In this document: piece by piece, positions 1 to 4,841 of the stretch
How the letters are laid out: each line of letters opens with the position of its first letter
Numbering within the stretch: the first letter of the stretch is position 1
NCBI GenBank assembly: GCA_026400425.1
Contig: JAPLPC010000085.1
Span: 1 to 5,674 of the forward strand
DNA length: 5,674 nt
From: Hyphomicrobiales bacterium
Lineage (GTDB): Bacteria; Pseudomonadota; Alphaproteobacteria; Rhizobiales; Xanthobacteraceae
Direction: 5' to 3'
Made by a program: the position numbers and the translations under genes
The notes under the pieces: model-generated
Seen by the model: only the letters and a program-made list of their open reading frames with translations
What the model was told of the DNA's origin: nothing
Database searches by the model: none

Positions 1-2076
1 CGTGTCGATCAACAGCGTCGACTTGCCGCCGCCGGACACGCCGGTGATGGCGGTGAACAGGCCGAGCGGCACTTCAGCCGACACGTTCTTCAGATTGTTG
101 CCGCGCGCATTGATGACCTTGATGGTGCGGCGATGGTTAGGCGGCCGACGCTCCGGCACTGGCACCATCATCTCGCCGGTCAGGTATTTGCCGGTCAGCG
201 ATTTCGGATTCTTCATCACCTCGGCAGGCGTGCCCTGGGCGACGATGTTGCCGCCATGGGTGCCGGCGCCGGGGCCGACATCGACTACGTAGTCGGCGGC
301 GATCACCGCGTCCTCGTCATGCTCGACCACGATCACGGTATTGCCGAGATCGCGCAGCCGTCGCAGCGTATCCAGCAGTCGCGCATTGTCGCGCTGATGC
401 AAGCCGATCGACGGCTCGTCGAGCACATAGAGCACGCCGGTGAGGCCGGAGCCGATCTGCGAGGCCAGCCGGATGCGCTGGCTCTCGCCGCCACTCAATG
501 TGCCGGACGAGCGGGCGAGGGTGAGGTAGTTGAGACCGACATCAAGCAGGAAGGACAGGCGGTCGCGGATTTCCTTGAGGATGCGAACGGCGATTTCATT
601 CTGCTGCTTGTTGAGAAGACCAGGCACCGTCTCGAACCAGTCACCGGCCTTGCGCACCGACATTTCCGAGATATTACCGATATGCATGTTGCCGATCTTC
701 ACGCTGAGCGCTTCAGGTTTCAGCCGATAACCGTTGCAGGCATCGCAGGGCACGTCGGAGAAATACTTGCCGAGCTCTTCGCGCGCCCATTCGCTTTCGG
801 TCTCGCGGAAACGGCGATCGATATTGGTCACCACGCCTTCGAACGGCTTCTTGGTGTCGTAGGCGCGGACGCCGTCCCCATAGGAGAACTTGATCTCGTC
901 GTCGCCCGAGCCATGCAGCAAAGCGTTCTGCGTCTTCTTCGGCAGGTCCTTCCACTTGGTATCGAGCGTAAACTTGTAGAACTTGCCGAGGGCAGTGAGC
1001 GTCTGCACGTAATAAGGCGATGACGACTTCGCCCACGGCGCGATGGCGCCCTTGCGCAGCGTCAGTTCCTTGTCGGGAATGACAAGGTCCGCATCGATGG
1101 TCTGCTCGACGCCGAGGCCGCCGCATTTCGGACAGGCGCCGTAGGGATTGTTGAACGAGAACAGCCGGGGCTCGATTTCCGGAATGGTGAAGCCGGAGAC
1201 GGGGCAGGCGAACTTTTCCGAGAACAGGATGCGCTCGGCGCCCGTCTTGTCGTGGATTTTGGCGACTTTCTTGTCGGACTTCTTCGCCGGCGCGGCGTCC
1301 GCAGGCGCTGTCGGCGCGTCGGCATATTCAATCACCGCCAGACCTTCGGCGAGCTTCAGGGCCGTCTCGAAACTCTCCGCGAGACGCTGGCCGATATCCG
1401 GGCGAACCACGATGCGATCGACGACGACGTCGATGTCGTGCGGGAATTTCTTGTCGAGCACCGGCGCTTCCGCCAGCTCGTGGAAGGTGCCGTCCACCTT
1501 GATGCGCTGAAAGCCCTTCTTGAGATAGTCGGCGAACTCCTTGCGGTATTCGCCCTTGCGGCCGCGCACCACCGGCGCCAGCAGATACAGACGCGTGCCT
1601 TCCGGCAGCGCCAGCACGCGGTCCACCATCATCGACACAGTCTGGCTCTCGATTGGCAGGCCTGTCGCTGGCGAATAGGGGATGCCGACGCGGGCCCACA
1701 ACAGGCGCATATAGTCGTAGATTTCGGTAACGGTGCCGACCGTCGAGCGCGGATTCTTCGACGTAGTCTTCTGTTCGATGGAAATGGCCGGCGACAGACC
1801 GTCGATCTGATCGACGTCCGGCTTCTGCATCATTTCCAGAAACTGGCGCGCATAGGCCGACAGCGACTCCACATAGCGGCGCTGGCCTTCGGCATAGATG
1901 GTATCGAAAGCGAGCGATGACTTGCCGGAGCCGGACGGGCCGGTGAACACCACGAGCTTGTCGCGGGGAATGGGCAGATCGACGGTTTTGAGATGGTGCT
2001 CGCGCGCACCGCGGATGGTGATGTTGCGCGCGTTCGCCGCGACCTGCTGCCGCTTCGCCTTGATGACTTCATCCAT
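1..2076 (-). CDS. uvrA: UvrA, excinuclease ABC subunit A (partial, N-terminal 692 residues)
   Basis: UvrA is the damage-sensing ABC-type ATPase of nucleotide excision repair; a cytoplasmic dimer, it loads UvrB onto lesions. The frame stays open to the left edge, so roughly the last quarter to third of a usual 940-1000-residue protein is missing. In order I see: Walker A GPSGSGKS at 46-53 (Lys52); the conserved run FDTIYAEGQRRYVESL; the first zinc-binding region with Cys291, Cys315 and Cys318; the ABC signature LSGGESQ at 527-533; Walker B with Asp553-Glu554 in VLDEPSIGLHQRDN; VVEHDED; and a second Walker A GVSGGGKST with Lys685. The second ABC signature and second zinc finger lie off the window. 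The ATG at 2076 is chosen because GGGGAA lies 9 nt upstream, the frame closes at a TGA 24 nt upstream, and no other start codon lies between. Oddities are Ser294 where E. coli has the zinc-ligand Cys256, and an Ala/Pro/Lys-rich insert at about 253-272. A LexA-type operator lies upstream. The assignment is near certain. Confidence 0.98.
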   Translation of the reverse strand, partial: MDEVIKAKRQQVAANARNITIRGAREHHLKTVDLPIPRDKLVVFTGPSGSGKSSLAFDTIYAEGQRRYVESLSAYARQFLEMMQKPDVDQIDGLSPAISIEQKTTSKNPRSTVGTVTEIYDYMRLLWARVGIPYSPATGLPIESQTVSMMVDRVLALPEGTRLYLLAPVVRGRKGEYRKEFADYLKKGFQRIKVDGTFHELAEAPVLDKKFPHDIDVVVDRIVVRPDIGQRLAESFETALKLAEGLAVIEYADAPTAPADAAPAKKSDKKVAKIHDKTGAERILFSEKFACPVSGFTIPEIEPRLFSFNNPYGACPKCGGLGVEQTIDADLVIPDKELTLRKGAIAPWAKSSSPYYVQTLTALGKFYKFTLDTKWKDLPKKTQNALLHGSGDDEIKFSYGDGVRAYDTKKPFEGVVTNIDRRFRETESEWAREELGKYFSDVPCDACNGYRLKPEALSVKIGNMHIGNISEMSVRKAGDWFETVPGLLNKQQNEIAVRILKEIRDRLSFLLDVGLNYLTLARSSGTLSGGESQRIRLASQIGSGLTGVLYVLDEPSIGLHQRDNARLLDTLRRLRDLGNTVIVVEHDEDAVIAADYVVDVGPGAGTHGGNIVAQGTPAEVMKNPKSLTGKYLTGEMMVPVPERRPPNHRRTIKVINARGNNLKNVSAEVPLGLFTAITGVSGGGKSTLLIDT

Positions 2077-2085
2077 CGCAATGCA

Positions 2086-2091
2086 TTCCCC
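2086..2091 (-). promoter_or_regulatory. Ribosome binding site of uvrA
   Basis: Read on the minus strand this is GGGGAA, 9 nt before the ATG at 2076. It decides the start, because the reading frame has only a few codons between this site and an upstream TGA. Confidence 0.7.
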
Positions 2092-2167
2092 GACGCATCA
2101 GGCGCGCCGCATCCGGGCTCGATCTCGCGGCTGGCACCGGTGATCAACGCCGATTGAATTGTCCTCG

Positions 2168-2182
2168 GAACATAGGAAGAAC
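2168..2182 (-). promoter_or_regulatory. LexA (SOS) operator of uvrA
   Basis: The plus strand reads GAACATAGGAAGAAC, which on the coding strand of uvrA is GTTC, seven bases, GTTC. This direct repeat is the known LexA-binding consensus of alphaproteobacteria, and uvrA is a classic SOS gene. The site lies about 92 bp before the uvrA start codon and downstream of the terminator of the preceding gene, where an SOS promoter for uvrA is expected. A weak TGGAAT-17-TATGTT promoter would overlap the operator, but its -35 match is poor and I do not annotate it separately. Binding by LexA is inferred from the motif and the neighbouring gene. Confidence 0.88.
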
Positions 2183-2236
2183 GATGGCCGAATTCCAGTG
2201 CCCCGGATCGATCTTCAACGTTTTGTTGCGGGATGG

Positions 2237-2262
2237 GGTTGCAAAGGGCGGTTGCAAAAGGC
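2237..2262. repeat. Two tandem 13-bp units, one mismatch
   Basis: GGTTGCAAAGGGC is followed at once by GGTTGCAAAAGGC, a 12 of 13 match in direct tandem. It lies between the porin-like gene's terminator and the uvrA operator. It may be a small slippage duplication or a protein-binding site; nothing else in the sequence tells which. Confidence 0.6.
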
Positions 2263-2272
2263 GTGGAAAAGC

Positions 2273-2301
2273 AAAAAGGCCGGCATGTCTGCCGGCCTTT
2301 T
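2273..2301 (-). terminator. Rho-independent terminator after the outer membrane protein gene
   Basis: The arms AAAAGGCCGGCA (2274-2285) and TGCCGGCCTTTT (2290-2301) pair perfectly over 12 bp around the 4-nt loop TGTC. Read on the minus strand, the GC-rich stem ends in five Ts (2273-2277), as expected for an intrinsic terminator 24 bp past the stop codon at 2326. The plus-strand side also ends in four Ts, so it could work in both directions. It separates the outer membrane protein gene from the uvrA promoter region. Confidence 0.92.
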
Positions 2302-2325
2302 GAAATCGTGCTCTCAGCTTAGAGC

Positions 2326-3036
2326 TTAGTAGCGGGCGACCACCGGGCCACCCCAGTTGAAGTGGTAGTTGACGCCGCCCTTGACGGTGTGGGTGGTGAC
2401 GCTGAGATTGGTCAGGCCGACGGCCGGGTCGCCGTAAGCGGCGTTGCCGTAATCGGCATACATGTATTCGCCCTTGAGCGACCAGCTCGGAGCGAACATG
2501 TATTCGACGCCGCCACCGACGGTCCAGCCGGAGTGAACCTTGCTCTGCGAGGCCGATGCGGCGGGAACGGCGATCGAGATGCGGTTGTCGGCCCAGGCAT
2601 AACCGCCTTTGGCGTAGAACAGGGCTGCACCCGAGGTGATGCCGAGACGGCCGGTCACGCTGCCGAACGCGCGGATCTTGTCTTCGACGGTCACGACGCC
2701 GACAATGGTTTCGCTGTAGCGCATGTCGGACGCCGCGGCATCGACTTCCAGGCCCCAGAGCCAGCCGCCACCCGGGATATTCCAGTTGTAGCCGATGGTG
2801 CCGCCGCCGAAGCCGCCCTTGATGTCGTTGGTTTGGAGCGCAAAGCCATCGATACGGACGCGATCCGACCAGCCATAGCCGCCCATGATACCGGCGTAGA
2901 AACCGGACCAGTTGTAGGCGACGACGACCGGCATCGGTGGAGCTTTGGTGTAAGAACGGGGAGCCATATCAGCGGCCGAAGCGGAAGCGGCGCCCAGAAT
3001 CGTGATGGCGACAGTGGCCAGCAAAATTTTCTTCAT
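2326..3036 (-). CDS. Omp25/RopB-family small outer membrane beta-barrel protein
   Basis: The 236-residue product is predicted to be an outer membrane protein of the Omp25/RopB/Omp31 type found in Brucella and rhizobia, related to the OmpA-like eight-strand barrels. A Sec signal peptide is clear: MKK, a hydrophobic core ILLATVAITILGA, then the cleavage region ASASA-AD near residues 21-22. A Pro-rich linker (about 26-40) leads to YNWSGFYAG at 41-49, a hallmark of the family. Alternating Gly and aromatic strands follow, and the end is GGVNYHFNWGGPVVARY, with a C-terminal aromatic residue as the BAM complex prefers. The ATG at 3036 is preferred over the in-frame TTG six bases upstream because GGGGAG (3045-3050) lies 8 nt before the ATG. 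Members are abundant envelope proteins with structural or host-interaction roles; the exact role here cannot be read from sequence. It has its own terminator, so it is probably monocistronic. A function in DNA repair is not suggested. Confidence 0.93.
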   Translation of the reverse strand: MKKILLATVAITILGAASASAADMAPRSYTKAPPMPVVVAYNWSGFYAGIMGGYGWSDRVRIDGFALQTNDIKGGFGGGTIGYNWNIPGGGWLWGLEVDAAASDMRYSETIVGVVTVEDKIRAFGSVTGRLGITSGAALFYAKGGYAWADNRISIAVPAASASQSKVHSGWTVGGGVEYMFAPSWSLKGEYMYADYGNAAYGDPAVGLTNLSVTTHTVKGGVNYHFNWGGPVVARY

Positions 3037-3044
3037 GATCAAAT

Positions 3045-3050
3045 CTCCCC
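3045..3050 (-). promoter_or_regulatory. Ribosome binding site deciding the outer membrane protein start
   Basis: Read on the minus strand this is GGGGAG, 8 nt from the ATG at 3036 but only 2 nt from the upstream in-frame TTG. The spacing favours ATG and gives a standard MKK signal-peptide start. Confidence 0.75.
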
Positions 3051-3301
3051 AATCCGGCTTCGCGAAGAAACCGTTCCCCAGCGCGAATTCTCAAGCTCTG
3101 TCGAGGATAGTACGTGATTCCGCGTAAAAAGCCGTCACTCAAAAGCCACACTTACTCGCCTTGTTGGTGTGGATTCGTGTTCTCAAAAGTCCCGCAAAAC
3201 GGGCTTTCAGGCACCGTTGGGCAAGCCGAGGCACTTCGACTGCAACCACCAATATAACCCGAAGCACCCTGACTTCGCCACCAGACATCCCACTTTATCG
3301 A

Positions 3302-3330
3302 TTGAGAACATATAAAGAACGCGATAGGCT
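3302..3330 (+). promoter_or_regulatory. Probable ssb promoter
   Basis: TTGAGA (3302-3307, five of six to TTGACA) is 17 bp from TAGGCT (3325-3330, three of six to TATAAT). The LexA-type operator fills the spacer, a usual repressor layout. The -10 match is weak, so the exact promoter is tentative. The implied leader to the ssb ATG is about 150 nt. Confidence 0.4.
3306..3320 (+). promoter_or_regulatory. LexA (SOS) operator upstream of ssb
   Basis: The sequence GAACATATAAAGAAC is GAAC, seven bases, GAAC, the complement of the alphaproteobacterial LexA consensus GTTC-N7-GTTC. It lies 167 bp before the ssb start codon and overlaps the best promoter candidate. With one following base it matches the uvrA operator at 14 of 16 positions, in the same orientation on the DNA. 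ssb is a known SOS regulon member in several bacteria, which supports the call. The leftward outer membrane protein gene starts about 270 bp away and is a less likely target. Confidence 0.85.
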
Positions 3331-3476
3331 GACGTCGTGGTGGATAACCGCGTCTGGCGGGGACACCGGTCGGCGTGAACCGTATAGGGTCAGTTTCAGC
3401 AGCGGTCGCACGCGGTCCGGCACGGTATTGTCGGGCTTTGATGGTGGCATCCGATCAGCAATTCAGATTCGCGTTT

Positions 3477-3483
3477 GGGAGAG
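3477..3483 (+). promoter_or_regulatory. Ribosome binding site of ssb
   Basis: GGGAGAG lies 4 nt before the ATG at 3488. It supports this ATG over the long open extension upstream, because the protein from here begins directly with the conserved SSB N terminus. Confidence 0.7.
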
Positions 3484-3487
3484 TGTC

Positions 3488-3994
3488 ATGGCGGGAAGCG
3501 TCAACAAGGTGATTTTGGTCGGTAATCTCGGCAAGGATCCCGAGGTTCGCCGCATGCAGAACGGCAATCCGGTGGTTAACCTCACGGTCGCGACCTCGGA
3601 CACATGGCGCGACAAGGGTACCGGCGAGCGCAAGGAAAAGACCGAGTGGCATCGCGTGGTGATCTTCAGCGAAGGCCTCGCCAAGGTGGCGGAGCAGTAT
3701 CTGAAGAAGGGCGCCAAGGTTTACATCGAAGGCGCGCTGCAGACCCGCAAATGGACCGATCAGTCCGGTGTCGAGAAATATTCCACCGAAGTGGTGTTGC
3801 AGGGCTTCAACGCGACCCTGACCATGCTCGACGGCCGCAGCGGCGGCGGAGCGGGTGGCGGTGGCGGCGGTAATGGCGGTGACGATATGGGCGACAGCTT
3901 CGGTGGCGGCCAGTCCAGCGCCCCGCCGCAGCGCCGCGTCGCAGCTGCACCGGCCGGTGGCCGCAGCGATATGGACGATGACATTCCGTTCTAG
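3488..3994 (+). CDS. ssb: Single-stranded DNA-binding protein SSB
   Basis: SSB coats single-stranded DNA as a homotetramer during replication, recombination and repair, and recruits partner proteins through its acidic tail. The 168-residue product starts MAGSVNKVILVGNLGKDPEVR, followed by an OB fold to about residue 117. Trp40, Trp54, Phe60 and Trp89 correspond to the E. coli aromatic residues that stack on DNA bases (Trp40, Trp54, Phe60, Trp88), and TEWHRVV and VYIEGALQTRKWTDQSG are near identical to E. coli. Residues 118 onward form a Gly-rich disordered linker with a Gly/Ala/Pro/Gln composition, ending in the acidic tip DMDDDIPF that binds partner proteins. The length is normal. Its promoter region carries a LexA-type operator, suggesting damage induction. 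The stop codon lies 25 bp from the stop of the convergent downstream gene, and I see no clear terminator between them. Confidence 0.98.
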   Translation: MAGSVNKVILVGNLGKDPEVRRMQNGNPVVNLTVATSDTWRDKGTGERKEKTEWHRVVIFSEGLAKVAEQYLKKGAKVYIEGALQTRKWTDQSGVEKYSTEVVLQGFNATLTMLDGRSGGGAGGGGGGNGGDDMGDSFGGGQSSAPPQRRVAAAPAGGRSDMDDDIPF

Positions 3995-4019
3995 GCGGTC
4001 CGCCGACCTGCCGACGCCG

Positions 4020-4514
4020 TCAGCCCAGGCCAATTCGCCGGGATAACCGCCAGGGTCCGCCGAGATATTCCCAGACCATCAAGCCAGTGACGCTGCCCGC
4101 GCGCTGTACGAAGTCGAGCGTCAGCCCGCGATGGAGTTGGCGGGCCACATCGGCCGCGACTTTGTTCTGCACCGTCACATGAGGTCTCCACGCCTGAGCG
4201 TCCTGACGCGAAAGGTCGCCTGCCATGTGGTGTTTGATGTCCGCGCGCAACTGTTCGAGCGCAGGTGATCTCACCCGGTAGGCGACGCCGCCGCCCAGGA
4301 ACATCGGGGCGTCGAAATGTAGCTCGACCGGCTGGTCAGGACAGTCGAACGTCGCCAGTCGTTCGATCTGCGGCGCGGACAGGCGATGAAACATCGTCAG
4401 ATGCGCCGACAGGAAATTTCGCGCCGGTGGAAAGTGCCGCTGCCGCAAGCCGTCCAGCCACGCGAAGCTGGCTGGGTCCAGTTCAGCGGTGAGAATGTAG
4501 GTCGGCTCGTCCAT
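4020..4514 (-). CDS. 2H phosphoesterase, 2'-5' RNA ligase family protein
   Basis: The 164-residue product carries the two HxTx motifs that define the 2H phosphoesterase superfamily: HLTM at 38-41 and HVTV at 112-115, about 74 residues apart, as in ThpR/LigT-type and related proteins. The two His/Thr pairs are expected to form one active site acting on 2',3'-cyclic phosphate or 2'-5' linked RNA ends; the true substrate is unknown. The flanking sequences (SAHLTMFHRL and WRPHVTVQNK) fit the fold. There is no signal peptide, so it should be cytoplasmic. The ATG at 4514 is the only start codon before an upstream in-frame TAG; its AGGA is only 2-3 nt away, so initiation may be weak. It lies convergent to ssb and divergent from gyrA, apparently alone. 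Family membership is solid; calling it an RNA ligase in the strict sense is not. Confidence 0.88.
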   Translation of the reverse strand: MDEPTYILTAELDPASFAWLDGLRQRHFPPARNFLSAHLTMFHRLSAPQIERLATFDCPDQPVELHFDAPMFLGGGVAYRVRSPALEQLRADIKHHMAGDLSRQDAQAWRPHVTVQNKVAADVARQLHRGLTLDFVQRAGSVTGLMVWEYLGGPWRLSRRIGLG

Positions 4515-4729
4515 CGTCCTCGCTCGGTGCCAGATTTCGATCCGTGGCTAGAGCCGCGTTATCTCATTGAAAACATTGCCGAGTGAACGCTATTTGGCCG
4601 AAAGCCGCCGGTTCGTTCGAGCGTGTTCGTGCTGTCGATTTCGTCTGCGCCAATGCCGCAACAGACTTGCGCTCCAAGCCTGCCTCGGATTGATCTGGCA
4701 TTCAGGCGCCAATCCTGCTGCAAATCTGC

Positions 4730-4758
4730 TTAAGCGATTGAAAAACAACGTGTAAGAT
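4730..4758 (+). promoter_or_regulatory. Possible gyrA promoter
   Basis: TTAAGC (4730-4735) is 17 bp from TAAGAT (4753-4758). The -10 has four of six consensus bases and the -35 three of six. It lies about 85 bp before the gyrA start, a sensible distance, but the match is weak and chosen by eye. Confidence 0.3.
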
Positions 4759-4771
4759 CCCTGTACGGGCG

Positions 4772-4797
4772 CGCCGACGGGGTGGCCTGTGTCGGCG
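4772..4797 (+). repeat. Inverted repeat in the gyrA leader
   Basis: CGCCGAC (4772-4778) and GTCGGCG (4791-4797) are perfect 7-bp complements around a 12-nt loop. No T run follows, so it is not an intrinsic terminator. It would sit in the 5' leader of gyrA, 44 bp before the start, and could be an RNA hairpin or a dyad protein site. Confidence 0.5.
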
Positions 4798-4841
4798 TCA
4801 TCAGCTATATGAGTCGCACCCGAATCTAAGCGGAAAAAACC

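Larger units (their letters stand above)
2077..2325. other. Intergenic region between uvrA and the outer membrane protein gene
   Basis: This non-coding stretch holds, from right to left, the intrinsic terminator of the outer membrane protein gene, a 13-bp tandem repeat, the LexA-type operator, and the uvrA ribosome binding site. I see no small gene or RNA gene in it. Confidence 0.7.
3037..3487. other. Divergent intergenic region between the outer membrane protein gene and ssb
   Basis: This 451-bp gap must hold promoters for both divergent genes. I see the ribosome binding site of the leftward gene, a small hairpin at about 3186-3207 (AAAG and CCCG pairing with CGGG and CTTT, one bulged T, no following T run), and the ssb promoter with its LexA-type operator near 3302-3330. 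The reading frame of ssb stays open upstream to about 3161, but that extension shows no SSB-like residues and is not counted as coding. No convincing promoter for the leftward gene could be picked out by eye. Confidence 0.6.
4515..4841. other. Intergenic region between the 2H phosphoesterase gene and gyrA
   Basis: This 327-bp stretch separates two divergent genes. It contains a possible gyrA promoter (4730-4758) and a leader inverted repeat (4772-4797). Three GTTC words at 4611-4628 do not have LexA spacing. A 62-codon frame starting at a TTG at 4567 has no ribosome binding site and no recognisable product, so I do not call it a gene. Confidence 0.55.

Noticed and set aside
133..1023. Long plus-strand open frame of 296 codons
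   Set aside because: It is the antisense shadow of uvrA, whose minus-strand frame carries all conserved ABC motifs; the plus-strand product resembles nothing.
3037..3042. TTG start two codons upstream of the outer membrane protein ATG
   Set aside because: The GGGGAG ribosome site is only 2 nt from TTG but 8 nt from ATG.
2362..3117. Plus-strand open frame of 251 codons
   Set aside because: It is antisense to the outer membrane protein gene, which has a signal peptide, ribosome site and terminator.
3186..3207. Hairpin between the outer membrane protein gene and ssb as a terminator
   Set aside because: It lies between two divergent starts, where no transcript should end, has a bulge and lacks a T run.
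3161..3487. N-terminal extension of ssb
   Set aside because: The frame is open but contains the LexA operator and promoter, shows no SSB-like residues, and the ATG at 3488 has a good ribosome site and the standard N terminus.
3455..4033. Minus-strand open frame of 192 codons across ssb
   Set aside because: It is antisense to ssb; the SSB frame has all DNA-binding residues and the acidic tail.
4611..4628. Cluster of three GTTC words upstream of gyrA as a LexA operator
   Set aside because: Gaps between the words are 0, 6 and 10 bases, never the required 7, and gyrA is not a usual SOS gene.
4567..4755. 62-codon plus-strand frame before gyrA
   Set aside because: It begins at TTG without a ribosome site, and its Arg/Cys-rich product shows no recognisable family.
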